NCBI GenBank assembly: GCA_050084985.1
Contig: JBITNC010000001.1
Coordinates: forward strand, 114,638,001-114,702,000
Reading direction: 5' to 3'
Source of the DNA: Nageia nagi
Lineage: Eukaryota > Pinophyta
DNA: 64,000 nucleotides
Part shown: positions 1 to 11,845 of the stretch, in pieces
How positions within the stretch are numbered: the stretch's first letter is position 1
Layout: the number at the start of each line of letters is the position of its first letter
The notes under the pieces: generated by a model
Databases searched by the model: none
What the model saw: the letters and a program-made list of their open reading frames with translations, nothing else
What the model was told of the DNA's origin: nothing
Translations under genes and position numbers: made by a program

Positions 1-944
1 TCTAGTTAATTCATGTAATTACCAAACATAGTTGGAGATTAATTAATGATATCTTTTAATATCTATTAAACCCAATATTTTTTAGGATCTATCACAATTA
101 ATCCAAATATAAATATGTATCATTTATATATTCAAATGATTATTTCTAATAAGATTAAGATTCATAATAAATTGTTATGCTTGTTTTAGTTAACTTTGTT
201 TAATAATTTATGTATCATATTATAATTAAAAATATCATTATAGGGATTTTTAATATTTTTTGAGACATATTTTTAGATTTAATAATCATAATTTTGGTTT
301 TGTGTACATTGATTGTTAAACCAAATATATTGCAAAATGTCTAAAATATATTTAGTTATTTTATGATATTATCATAGTATTTTTCTAACAAGATAATACA
401 ATATGCATAAAATAATAGAAAAAAGATGAGATTACAAAGGTTAATGCATATGCATATAGCTTCTTCTAAATATCTCTCTAATTGATCTATGTGAATACAA
501 TATAGTTGGAGATAGTGTACATTCTTTTTTAACTTCCATATTTCAATTGATTTCCTCATACCATCTTTGATTAGTTTTAAGTATAGTTATAGCCTGTTCA
601 TAAATTTTATAACCTACAAATCTTGGTTGAGAAGGCATTTCTAAATTTGACATATGCATTAAAATTTTACACTTGGAAATAGTATCAATTTTTTTTTTTT
701 AAATCTACAAAGAAATCACCAAATAGATCTTCTTTATCATTTCAATAATTTCCATCAATAATTCCAAAAATGAGAATATGATCAATCATCAAATATTTAC
801 TTCTAAAAGTGGCTTGGCCTCTTATCATCAAGCCAATTTCTAATTTTTATTTTAGAATACTACCATATATTTTAGCAAGTAAATGACATATCATAATTGT
901 TCTATAATTATATGTATTGTCCTTATCCCTTGTTTTATGGATAG
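1..944. other. AT-rich sequence without a recognisable gene
   Basis: Very AT-rich DNA with many stops in all frames and no recognised domain, tandem array or LTR boundary. The short open frames are hydrophobic and low in complexity, as chance frames in AT-rich DNA usually are. The Tat-like LTR begins directly to the right. Confidence 0.6.
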
Positions 945-1673
945 TGTTGATACTAAAAATTGACTAAAATTTTAATTTAATATCAATAATAATAAATACT
1001 AATGATAATCAAAATATAATAAATGTTGATATCTATATAAATATTATATAGTTACTTATATGCTCTTGATCTACTAAATCTAAATTGAAATGACTACAAA
1101 CCTATCATTTACCTATTCCATGTAGATTGTAGCCTAGATCTAGTACTCACAAGGTCTAGACAACTCACTCCTAAAATATGAACCTTCTTCCTTAGTAAGC
1201 ATGGTACCTAGGAGTATCATAGTGTATCAACGTACAATGGTATGATGTTATATGTATTCATCCCTCAAATCCTTCAAATTTGTATGTATCATCAAGGTTT
1301 CCTACAAAGGTTGTCAGACCTAACTATGATATAGTGAATAATGAAAGTAGTAATCTTACTAGGGTATAAATCTAGACTTGATAAGTGGTATCAAAAAATA
1401 CCAAGCAAAGAAGCTTGTAGAATTATATCAATACATCTATCAAGGTCTATATATGATCAATATCATATCCTTCTTCCCTTTAAATAGATGAGAGATTCAT
1501 AGATGGACCAAGACTCCCCTTGGCTTGGCACTTCTTGGACCTATCATAAAAAGAAATATAAAGGAGTGAAATTGTAATTTTAAATATAGTAAAATAAATA
1601 ATGAAATCACTTTGCCACTTATATACCTAAATAATATTTCTAATTAGATGAAAATCAAATTTAGGTGTTAATA
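945..1673 (-). repeat. LTR D1 of a Tat-like gypsy element, 3' LTR by orientation
   Basis: About 729 bp that is homologous along its whole length to 39681-40413. On the minus strand it starts with a TATTAACACC motif (TG decayed to TA) and ends at the plus-strand TG at 945. A purine-rich tract (CAAAGAGGGCATC on the minus strand) abuts its right edge, which marks this copy as a 3' LTR of a minus-strand element whose body lies to the right. The two copies differ at roughly one site in five by eye, so they are old. Confidence 0.75.
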
Positions 1674-1687
1674 GATGCCCTCTTTGA
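1674..1687 (-). other. Polypurine tract of element D
   Basis: On the minus strand this reads TCAAAGAGGGCATC and lies directly against the start of LTR D1. Element E (27783-27797) has a very similar tract in the same position. Such tracts prime plus-strand DNA synthesis in LTR retrotransposons. Confidence 0.7.
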
Positions 1688-1689
1688 AT

Positions 1690-1866
1690 ATATTTTAACA
1701 TAATAAAAAATATAATTCAAAGGAAAAAAGAAATTATTCCCTCTCAAATCTTCATGATAATAATTTGGAGTCATTCCTTTTAACCATACTTCATGTCCCC
1801 TCTTTGGCTTGGTCATTGCAACCCATCTAGAATAGAAATGTGCCAAGGCAAAGAATGGAACCTACA
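1690..1866 (-). pseudogene. Short orphan coding remnant at the 3' end of element D
   Basis: A minus-strand frame encodes a hydrophilic, protein-like stretch with the segments RWVAMTKPKRGHEVWLKG and MTPNYYHEDLRGNN. Its composition is clearly not that of random AT-rich DNA, and it ends just before the polypurine tract and LTR D1, so it is probably the C-terminal part of a protein encoded near the 3' end of that gypsy element. I do not recognise a named domain. It is separated from the rest of any polyprotein by later insertions. Confidence 0.45.
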
Positions 1867-2114
1867 AAACATGTTAAAGTAAAGAAAACTACTAAATGAA
1901 CTTGCATCTTACCTTTTACATTTGGTGCACTAATGCACTATGGTTCATCGATGCACTACACCTATCATGGTTAGCTCAAGCTAAAATCATGCTAAGTATG
2001 TCTTCTTATGATCAAATATTTGAATCAATAATCATAGAATCTATTTATGATTATTGAACTCATGAACTTGAGACTATAAAATAAAATAAATGTAATATCC
2101 CTTCTTATGCCAAG

Positions 2115-2641
2115 TGATTTATAATCATCAAAAGCATAAGGCTTACTTGAATCCTCAAATACATATTTACAAAATATTATTTATTTCATTTTTATATGCT
2201 CTTTATGTTCTTAATATGCACCGGTTTCAATATATAATTAATAAATAATGCACATATACATAAAGAACACAAGTATTTATAGAGGTTCCCTTAATGTGAG
2301 AGCACATCCCCTTTTATCTTTGATTTTATTATTGATCAAAATTTTGAAATCCATAACCACATAGATAGGTGTTATGCCTTTTCTTTTGGACATTCCTACA
2401 CCTTCTTTAGCTTTCGTATGGTCTTGTTAGCCTTCATATTGATCAACCAAATCAGTTGTACAATCTTCTACAAGCTACCAATGTTTTACATAACTCATAA
2501 CTACATTTCATTCTGCTATAACAACATACATGTTTTTCCCATCTCTACAACCATGACATCAAAATTGTTCCTTTGATAGTATTTTCATTTTTGATTTCTA
2601 TATTCAATGTCATCCATGATTCCATCTTTATTCTCCTAACA
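2115..2641 (-). repeat. LTR A-left, copia-type (3' LTR by orientation)
   Basis: About 527 bp homologous to 3897-4418, bounded by TG at 2115 and CA at 2641. A TATTTATA motif at 2274-2281 is a TATAAATA box on the minus strand and is conserved in the partner LTR. The primer-binding site beside the partner (3883-3894) shows that transcription runs on the minus strand. No clean target duplication is visible: the left flank is CCAAG. Confidence 0.75.
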
Positions 2642-3882
2642 TATCTAGTTGAAATACTTATATAAGCTTCTTCACATGTGATAATGAAAAATTCTATAGA
2701 CTACCCACTATCTCCCTCTAAGAGTATAATGAGCATAAGGTATTATATACATGTATTGTAATCACATATCATACCTCCCAAAAATACAATATGCTCCAAC
2801 ATAATATTATTTTCACTAGAACACTATAAGGTCTACTCAATATATAAAGAATACAAGAAGAAATACATAATGACTATGATATTGGTCATCCTAAACTAAG
2901 GTTTCCACATTGCATATTAATAAGCATTATATGATGTTTTCCATCAACCAACAACAAACATGATAATGAGAAAAAAATAAGCTCTCATAAATACTTGTTC
3001 CACCTTGGTTGATTTTCATACAGTAGTAATAATCTCTTCAATGGTCATAGTTATTCACTAACAATAGTAGGGTTTTCTCCAATAATGGTATAAGTATATC
3101 ACAAAAGTAGTTACCTCCTATTCCTCATAACTTTCACCAATGTTTCTCTCTTTTTCCTATTTCTTCTTCTTTCTTTTCCCTTAAATGATCCTTAAGGATT
3201 TATTTTCTATTACCAAACTTATCTCTTTACCTTTTAATGACCTTTCACTTAATCTGCCTTCATGAGATGTATGTGTTGCTTCACTTCCTTAAGGTTCCAC
3301 TATTCAAACAATATGAATGCCCTATTTTTATTATTAGCATGGAATGGATGCCCTTCTTGTAGTAATTTTGGATAAGGATAGTTCACAAAAAAATATCTCT
3401 TATGAATATCAAATATTCTATAAAGTTAGGCATCCATATACTAGTTGTAAAGGTATATTTTATGAATATATAATGCAAAAGGAATCAACTCAATTGTATG
3501 TCTCTATCAAAAGTTATGCCTTCCCAAAGATGACTGATATATTTTCATGTCAAGTTCTAAATATGACAACTCCACAAGACCATAAGGAAAATGCTCCAAA
3601 CACCACCCAAGCATGAGAATACATCAAATATTCATTCTAATGATATTTGGTATTCATTATACATGATCCATTTCGCATCACACCTCCCTAATGAGCAGTA
3701 ATTTGGTCTCCAAATGCTTATAAAAAATAAAATTTGAAGAATCCATATCTCCAATTCTAAATAAATCTAAACTTGTGTCCTCTCTCTAGATGATATGCCT
3801 CTTTTTTATTATATTTTTGTACCTTATTCATGGATTAATTATTCATATAATGTATTATAAATTCCCAAAGCAATCTCAACCA
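2642..3882 (-). mobile_element. Internal region of non-autonomous copia-type element A
   Basis: About 1.2 kb lying between two LTRs of one family and homologous to 14938-15985. I found no gag, protease, integrase or reverse transcriptase, so this is a non-autonomous or heavily deleted element. A plus-strand open frame of 90 codons at 3344-3616 is antisense to the element, and the homologous region at 15.7 kb is broken in that frame, so I do not call it a gene. Confidence 0.6.
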
Positions 3883-3894
3883 GCTCTAATACCA
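3883..3894 (-). other. Primer-binding site (initiator tRNA-Met type) of element A
   Basis: The minus strand reads TGGTATTAGAGC, one mismatch from TGGTATCAGAGC, the complement of the plant initiator tRNA-Met 3' end used by most copia elements. It lies 2 bp from LTR A-right, which fixes the element's strand. Confidence 0.8.
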
Positions 3895-3896
3895 CA

Positions 3897-4418
3897 TGGT
3901 TTATAATCATTGAAATCTTATGGCTTACTAGGATATTCAAATATAGATTTAAAAAATATTATTGATTTCATTTTCTATATGATATCTATGTTCTTAATAT
4001 ACACCAATATCAACATATAACTAATAAAGAATTCACATCCACATAAAGAACACAAGTATTTATAGAGGTTCCCCTCAATGTGAGAGTACCTCTCTTGTTA
4101 TCTCTAATTTTATTATTGATCAATAATTTAGAAGCCCCAACCACAAAGTTAGATGTTATGCCTTTACTTTTGGACATTACTACATCTTATTCAACTTTCT
4201 TATGGTCTTCTTATCCTTTCTCTTAATCAAAAAAATTAGTTGTACATTTTTCTCCAAGTTGTCAATGTATTGTGCCACTCATAACTGCATTTTTTACTAC
4301 TATAACAATGTCCATGTTATCCCTATATTTGCAACCACTACATCAATGTTATTCCTTTGATAGTATTTTTAATTCCAATTTTTATCTTCAATGTCATACA
4401 TGATCCTATATTTGTTCT
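3897..4418 (-). repeat. LTR A-right (5' LTR by orientation), cut by element B
   Basis: It starts with TG at 3897 and is homologous to 2115-2641, including the TATTTATA box at 4057-4064. The homology stops at about 4418, where the LTR of element B begins, and family A sequence resumes at 14936 beyond B. Element B therefore sits at the outer edge of this LTR. Confidence 0.75.
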
Positions 4419-5111
4419 TGTATACACTTAGAAATTATTTATTATTTATTTAATAAATCATATTTTAGACTTCTCTAGAAGATTAATAGCAATATTACAA
4501 ATTTCAAGATAAAGTTGATTTTACAATGCAATACAATGTGTTAGATTAAATGTAATATCATTTACCATGGTTCATATTTTAAAATATCTTGAATATTACA
4601 AAGATTATATTAATGCTATAAGTCAACTTTCACTACTTTCTATGTTCTTGTAGGGTATAACTAGAGGGGTTGGAGGTTGACATCCCTATCAAATCTCTCT
4701 GATAGGTGGTTTTCCCATACATTATACTTTTGGTGTCTCTAGACACCACCTATTCAAGGATTTGTTATGCTCAAATATTTTATTACATGTTATACTTTTT
4801 GTACAAGCTAACTCTATAAGTTTTAAGACATTGATGTCATAGAACTCACATGTCATCCACACCATGATTCTTCATGATCTAGAGCTATAGATAAAAGAGT
4901 TACAAACACTCATCTAGTTAATTGAATATCATTTGCAAGATTATCTCTAATCTAATCTTGTCCTCTTCATAACCTTGTCATACCATAAGGATTGCTTATC
5001 ATAATCAAGTGCACACTTTTCATTTATTAACCATTGTATTTGAGTATGGGTCATCTTTAGTATTAAAATTATTTGTGTTTATAATATTATTTATATAATG
5101 TAGGGTCTACA
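4419..5111 (+). repeat. LTR B1 (5' LTR of element B)
   Basis: Begins TGTATACACTTAG and ends GGGTCTACA (TG...CA). It is homologous through its length to the interrupted copy at 9212-9479 and 14517-14935. Because B1 is unbroken, it provides the empty site for the Copia-1 insertion. Confidence 0.75.
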
Positions 5112-5638
5112 TTTCTATTAATTAAAGTATATTTTTATGTTGTTTATTTTGTACATTATTTTATTTTCATTTATGTTTAAAGGGGCTATTAGGTCAATCT
5201 AATTCAAAATGACCATACATTTTTCTTGAAAATTCATAAAGTATCAGAGCATTGATGTCATGAGTCTATTTTGAGAGAGTCCACATCATGTGTTTCTCGA
5301 ACTAGAAAAGAAATGGGGTATGTTTCCTTAATGTGTAATCAATTATTTTAAGTGTGAAAATGTGTTCTTTTAATGTATTTGTTAGAAAAAACTTGTTCAT
5401 GTTGTAAACTTATTAATTTTTGGGAAAAATTTTAAAAATGTATATTTTTATTAATTTTTATTATGTCTTGCATTTATAGTTCTTACTAATTGAATGTATT
5501 ATTTTATTATGCATGCATTGATGGAATAAATAAGCAAATTGGTAAACATATACATAAAACAAACATCCACACATAAAATTTGAGTAAACCAAATATAAAT
5601 ATATACATATATAATAAAATGTATGTGATATAACATCA
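5112..5638. other. Element B leader, no gene
   Basis: AT-rich spacer between the 5' LTR of B and the 3' end of the antisense PMD pseudogene. The minus-strand open frame over this area gains a run of valines from a GGT/AGT repeat read out of frame. The frame that fits the PMD gene ends at a TGA at 5639-5641. Confidence 0.5.
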
Positions 5639-7514
5639 TCAGTGGTTCCCTCTACTACCACTACCACCACTATCAACCCTATGGCTCTTCTGAGCATTGT
5701 TATCACCTGACACAGATATAGAGAATGAGATATCACTAGTGTTAATGCCATGGGTAGCCAATAATGCCTTATATTTCCCATATTTTTTCCTAAGCTTCCT
5801 AATCTCCTAATATAACTTTTGTTTTATCTCTACTTTCTTGGATATGAATACCAAGACTCATTCAGAGGAGGCATATCTAATATCTCCTACATCTTCTTAT
5901 TATATTACTTTAAAAAGGTAATTTCTGCATCCCTCTCAACCAAGGTAGCATGTACCTCACCCAAACTACTTCTAATTGAGGTAAAATTTGCCTCCATAGG
6001 TATCAGTATCACCATCTCAACTTCTAGCAACCTCAACTTGTCCACTTTAGCCTTCAACTTTTAAAGGCTAGAAAGCTCCTCCTCTAAGCTAGTAACCCTA
6101 GCTACCATATCATTTATAAAAATCCATAAAATTATGTTATTTCACAAAAAAAATAAACAATATAAAAACTAAAAGGTTTAAACTAAAAAAATTTAATATA
6201 TACCTAATGACACTAACATAATAGCCTTGGCTAATAACTCGATGCCTAGTGTAGGGGCTCTAGAAGTCAAAGGTCTTAATGGGGCATATCAGGAGCTAAC
6301 TCTTCCTAAGGAATATCCACATCCTTTTCATCCTCATTATATGATTCATTTGATGAAATATCTACCCTTTAAACCTCATTTGAAATAGCTATACCAAGAT
6401 GGGAATGCCTAATACCTAACCACCATACCTCATATTCTAGATGATGCTAGGAGCAAAAGATATAATTGCTACAATGTCTACATCTCATGGCTCCACCCAT
6501 GTGTTGTGTTAGATTGACATCGCTAGTGCATCCATCTTATGCCTCTACCTCATGTAATACCTCATGCTTATTGGTATATCTTGTGTTAGCCTAAACTATC
6601 ATAGAACATGACTAGGGTAATATAGATCCACTCCCCTACACCTAGTCAATAGAAAATAATGTTGCCTCACCCATGTAACCTAGTGTGCATCCTCATCTGA
6701 GGCATAATCCTGATATGTAATCCAAATAATATCCTCATCTTATAAACCATCGATCTCTCTCTATTATTTCTCAATATTGCATGAATTTATAAAGTAACAG
6801 AGAATAGACACCCAATAGTATATGGCATATTCCTCTACCTTTCCAAGCCTACCAGTCTAAACATTGTAACTTGGTCATACACCCACACCTAGGGTAGAAA
6901 TGCATGGGCTACAATCACATTGGATTTACCCATAATAATAATATGGTGTAAATACCTATAAAGTTATGATAATATGTATAGTACCCATGCATACACTATC
7001 CCCCTAGCACAAACATCCCTCACTATCTACACTAGTCTAAGAGAAAAATAAAATTATTCTTGTTCAAACATAAGAGCGCTACAATGATAAAAGCTACCAA
7101 TAACTATAGGCTCCTCACCCTTGGATCATACTAGCACACTATATGTAGGTATGTCACTTTGTGCTCCCAATCATGGTTAGCATTACCTGTGAGCCAGGAA
7201 GAAAGTGTGTCCCTCTCTAACTAATCACTAATGGTAGAATATGAGATTAATCTCTCACAAATAGGAGCATTATATATTCTATACACATCCAATAGGGTCA
7301 CTATCATCTCTCCTAAAGAAAGGTTAAATGTGTTATAATCTAAATCCTAATGCTCTATCAGGGTTGTCAACAAGAGAAACTCAATCTAAATATGGGCTAC
7401 AATGGCCAAATCATATAAACTCATTATCTCTAACATGTCATTATCATGGTTGGAATGAATCCAACCTTGTGCCCTCTCCAAGATCTCCAATTTCATAGGA
7501 ACCCCTTGTACCAT
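5639..7514 (-). pseudogene. Plant mobile domain (PMD, aminotransferase-like) protein, decayed
   Basis: From an ATG at 7514 one minus-strand frame reads through a domain typical of plant mobile domain proteins. It includes a DLAIVAHI segment, a DLDYNTFNLSLGEMIVTLLDVYRI segment interrupted by stops nearby, and a following SSWLTGN stretch. The GEM-(I/T)-VTL-(L/E)-DVYRI core is characteristic of the family. Downstream (about 6110-5780) is an acidic coiled-coil-like stretch (SLEEEL), then a Ser/Gly-rich tail ending at TGA 5639-5641. Many in-frame stops, mostly TAG, interrupt it (for example 7386-7388 and 7347-7349, where Gln and Trp would be expected). PMD proteins include MAIN/MAIL silencing factors and transposon-borne relatives; position inside element B suggests the latter. 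Confidence 0.6.
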
Positions 7515-9211
7515 GTGTTTATGGTCTTGTAAAATGAAAACAAATATTTAATTAATAAATATAAATATTAAAATACTTAAATACAACAAATCTATGCTTT
7601 TTAAAATAAATGTTGGGGCATATTCTCCTCCATGCATGAATAATGTAAAAATAAAATGTAAAACCCCTCTTCGATCAAAATGCAAATGCAAAATAAAAGT
7701 GGAACTTGGGTATAATTTAATTCAAACTATGACTAAATCAAATTAATCCCTTCTATTAGCAATGATATGCAATTAAAACTATATAAAATATGATAAAAAA
7801 AACCCCCTTTCTTTTGCAAGTTCTAAGCAATAAAATGAAATTAGTCTTAGGGTTTTGCAAAATAGGAAAATTGGAAGCCAAAATTGAAATGGAAGAGTGA
7901 AATGGTGAAGAAAATAAACTTATGACATGATTCATTAGGATAATCTTGATGTACTTGGCCATGTGTCCCTTTCTTCTCACTAGGGACACTCAATAGCCCT
8001 CCAATCAACCTCTACCATGTAAGCATGAATCGAATGGTCAAACAAGAAAGAATGGATGCCACTTCATAGTGGAAATGACCTCTCAAGTTCAAATCAACCA
8101 CTGAGAATGCCTCATCATGAAGCAAGGTAATCAATCGATAGAGCTCCAGTTAAACAATGTGACAAGTGAAAATGATAGCCCTTTTTTTATTTTTCTCTAT
8201 TTATCAATTTTGATCTCAAACACTAAGTTATATTTTTGACATTAAAATCTACAAATCAATACATACAACATTGAATCTTATTGTTTATACATGCAATAAA
8301 ATATATTATGTGTCTCTTATTCCTTTTTTAAAAAAATCAATTCAACAATTTTCATAACGTTAATGTCATTCTTGAGCATCGATACCCTATTTTTAACTAT
8401 TATTACAAGTTAAAAAGGGCATGATGATTATTCTATTTAAAATCTATTATAAAATGCCATTATTTTATAAATATGAGTTCTAATGAAGATGCTAGGAAAA
8501 ATTGTTGAAGATAAGTTTTGTTAATTATTTGAATATCATGATGCCCATGGCATTCTAAACTAGCTTCAAGGCATACATGTTGTAAGTATCAATGATTTTT
8601 ATTGCAAAACATTGTATATCTTATAATATTAGACCTTTATTTCTTTGAATATTTGGTATGAGTGTAAACATGATATTTATATCTCTCATAACTATTTTTC
8701 TAAGTAATGCATATTTTACTAACAAAATCTAAAATTCTAGGCCATAGCAATCCCATGAGCATAATCTTTCAAAATTATAGGTCATTTGATTCCAAAACCT
8801 ATTACAAGATTGGGGAATATCTTTACCTCATCATATGATTATAGACTATGAGTTACAACAATAGTAGTCTAACAAAATATGTTATATTAATTTTATCCTT
8901 GCTCTTACTTTGATTTCAATGTGTGTAATCTATGCGGGTATTATTTCTTTTATTTCCACAGATCATCCCAAAGAGTAGGACCTAAAAGGTATTATCAATC
9001 CTATGCACACATGATGTCATTTTGGCTTAATCACCCCATAGAAGCTAGTGCAAGGGGAAATCCAAGACCAAAAGGGGGCAAATGAGATATCATATTCAAC
9101 TTATCAACCATGAAATGGAAGTACACTTTAAACTTGAAAATGTTTTCCTTCTCTAAACTTCTTTAGATTATGCAATTTCAATGCTTTTCACTTCGTATCC
9201 AAAGAGGGCAA
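7515..9211. other. Remaining body of element B
   Basis: No recognised coding domain. It contains two purine-rich tracts of the kind that precede gypsy 3' LTRs: AAAAGGGGGCAAA near 9070 and AAAGAGGGCAAAA at 9201-9213. Only the second abuts the LTR. A minus-strand frame at 7756-7989 is low in complexity and not called. Confidence 0.45.
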
Positions 9212-9479
9212 AATATAGATGCTTAAAAATGATTTTTTATTTATTTAATAAATCATATTTTAGACTTCTCTAAAATATTAAGAGCAATATTACAAATGTT
9301 AAGATAAAGTTGATATTACAATGCGATAACATGTGTTAGATTAAATGCAATATCATTTACCATGGTTTATATTTTAAAGTGCCTTGAATATTACAAATAT
9401 TATATTAATGTTATAAGTCATATTTCACTCCTTTATATGTCCTTGTAGGTTATAAATGGAGGAGTTGGAGGTTTAGATC
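9212..9479 (+). repeat. LTR B2, left part
   Basis: Homologous to the first part of LTR B1 (about 4420-4685), including a shared AATAAATCATATTTTAGAC stretch. It is cut at 9479 by the insertion of Copia-1, and the LTR resumes at 14517. Confidence 0.75.
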
Positions 9480-9958
9480 TGTTAGGAAATTATAATTATT
9501 ATGGAGCAATAGAACATAAAAAATGTTTTAGAAATATAAGCACAGAAAATGCATAAACAAGAGAGACACAGATATACGTGGTTCACCCAGTTTGGGCTAC
9601 GTCCACACCAAACAGCCAGTCCTTCCTTTTTTATTATCCAGCAGAGTGAATAGATACAACCTACAGCAGATCCGCTATAATATCCTCTGTTTTCTCTCAC
9701 AGTCTCACGTTTCTATTTCTCACTCACCGAATCATGTCTGTTACTATGCCCTCATGCAAAAAGAGGGGTTTTTATCTAGGGAAAAAATCCCTAAACCAAA
9801 CATAAGTTCAACCGTCAGATTATTTACCTAATAAACGGCCCAGATTGACTAGAAATTACTTTACTTTTACAAGGTAATTTTTCAAACGTTTTTAGCTTCC
9901 TAGGATATACATCCGGCTAAAATAAACAACTCTGAACAATCATGCTCCACACATAACA
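9480..9958 (-). repeat. Copia-1 3' LTR
   Basis: Starts TGTTAGGAAA and ends ACACATAACA on the plus strand (TG...CA). It is almost identical to 14039-14516. Confidence 0.95.
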
Positions 9959-9971
9959 ATCTCCCACTTGG
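9959..9971 (-). other. Copia-1 polypurine tract
   Basis: The minus strand reads AAGTGGGAGAT directly before the 3' LTR, the usual copia plus-strand priming tract. Confidence 0.8.
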
Positions 9972-10054
9972 AGAATGATTGTAGCAACTCCACCGCTGCT
10001 TCTTTTGCTAGACAATGACTCCTCTTTGGACCTGGCTGTTTCTCATCTTCATAG

Positions 10055-11845
10055 TCATCCTTGAAGACCAATTGAAACTGAGCATATTCTCAGTTTCTCC
10101 CTGGTTACAGCTTTTGTTAGCATATCTGCAGGATTCTGGCTAGTATGTATCTTTTCCAGCTTTAATTCTCCATCTTCCAACACTGATCGTATGAAATGGT
10201 ACTTAAGCTGTATGTGTTTAGTCCTAGAATGAAATGCTGAGTTCTTTGCAAGATGAATGGCACTTTGGCTATCACTGTATAGCGTCCCCATATCATGCTC
10301 CTTACCCAATTCACCCATGAACCTTTGTAACCAAATCATTTCTTTACTAGCCTCTGTAGTAGCAACATACTCTGCTTCTGTTGTTGAAAGTGCAACAACA
10401 CTTTGGATTTTTGAAACCCAACTAACAGCTGTTCCACCAACAGTAAATACATATCCTGTAGTGCTCCTCCTGTTATCTCTATCACTTGCCATATCTGCAT
10501 CAACATATCCCTGTAGGGAAATGTTTGAACCACCAAAGCATAATGCTTGATTTGTGGTACCTTTCAAATATCTGAGAATCCATTTCATTGTCATCCAATG
10601 TTCCTTTCCTGGATTGTTCATGTACCTACTTACAACTCCCACTGCATGTGCAATATCAGGCCTTGTGCAGACCATTGCATACATTAAGCTTCCAACTGCT
10701 GATGCATATGGAACTTTAGACATATAATCCATGTCTTCTTGGGTCTTTGGGCACATTTCCTTACTAAGTTTGAAATGGATAGCAAAAGGTATACTAACTG
10801 GTTTTGCATTGTGCATATTAAATCTTTTCAATACCTTTTGTATGTACTCATTCTGAGACAATGTCAATTTATGATTTTTCCTGTCTCTAGTGATTCTCAT
10901 ACCAAGGATTTGTTTTGCAGCTCCCAAATCCTTCATTGCAAATGAATTTGCCAATTTTCTTTTGAGCACATTTATTTCCTGCATGTTAGACCCTGCAACA
11001 AGCATGTCATCTACATACAATAACAATATAATATAGCTACCATCATTTTGCTTTTTCAAATAAACACAATGATCAGAGTGACATCTAGTGTAACCTTGTT
11101 CGGACATAAACTTATCAAATTTTAGATACCACTGCCTTGGAGCCTGTTTCAAGCCATACAAGCTCTTCTTCAACCTGCACACTAGTTTCTCCTTCCCTTT
11201 CACCTCATATCCTTGTGGCTGTTGCATATATAACTCTTCCTCCAAATCCCCATGGAGAAAGGCTGTCTTTACATCTAACTGCTCAAGATGCAAATCTTCA
11301 GCTGCTACAAGACTTAAAATAGTTCTGATTGAAGTCATTTTAACAACAGGAGAAAATATTTCATCAAAATCAATACCTTTCTTCTGTGCAAACCCCTTCA
11401 CCACAAGTCTAGCTTTGTACCTCTGTTTTCCTCCATCTTCTTCCTTCAGCCTGTAAACCCATTTATTCTTCAATGTAGTTTTTCCTACAGGCAACCTGAC
11501 TAAGTCCCAAGTCTGGTTATGTATTAAGGAGTCCATCTCTTCTTCCATGGCTACCTCCCACTTCTTCCTGCTTTCAACCTGCATTGCTTCTTCATAACAT
11601 TCAGGTTCATCGGAATCAGTCAACAATAAATAATATAATGAAGGAGAGTATCGTTCAGGGGGTCTACTTATCCTGGTAGATCTTCTAACATCACTTTCAG
11701 GTGTTTGGGGTGCCTGTTGCTGTTGTGGTGGTTGCTGCTGTTGTGGTTGTTGGTTATTATTATTTTCAGGCACCTTTACTTTTCCAGTGATTTCATCAAG
11801 AACTACGTATTCCTTATTTTCTTTTTCTTATTTCTTTTCCTGTAG
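10055..11845 (-). pseudogene. Copia-1 reverse transcriptase and RNase H
   Basis: The longest unbroken part of the polyprotein. After a Gln-rich linker (about residues 1-30 of the open stretch) comes the integrase-RT spacer, then the copia reverse transcriptase with LDVKTAFLHGDLEEELYMQQ, KSLYGLKQAPRQWY and the catalytic YVDDMLVAG motif. RNase H follows with GYVDADMASD, STTEAEYVA and the DSQSAI segment, so the acidic active-site residues are kept. It ends at a TGA at 10055-10057. One extra stop, TAA at 11828-11830, lies just upstream in frame. The sequence resembles the Tork/Tnt1 clade. The product would make cDNA from the element's RNA in a cytoplasmic particle. Confidence 0.93.

Noticed and set aside
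3344-3616. A 90-codon plus-strand frame in element A
   Set aside because: It is antisense to the element, and the homologous region at 15.6-15.9 kb is broken in this frame, so there is no sign of selection.
5461-5781. A 106-codon minus-strand frame with a run of valines
   Set aside because: The valine run is a GGT/AGT repeat read out of frame. The neighbouring frame reads a Ser/Gly-rich tail that fits the PMD relic.
10336-10945. Several plus-strand open frames inside Copia-1
   Set aside because: They are antisense shadows of the reverse transcriptase and RNase H frame.
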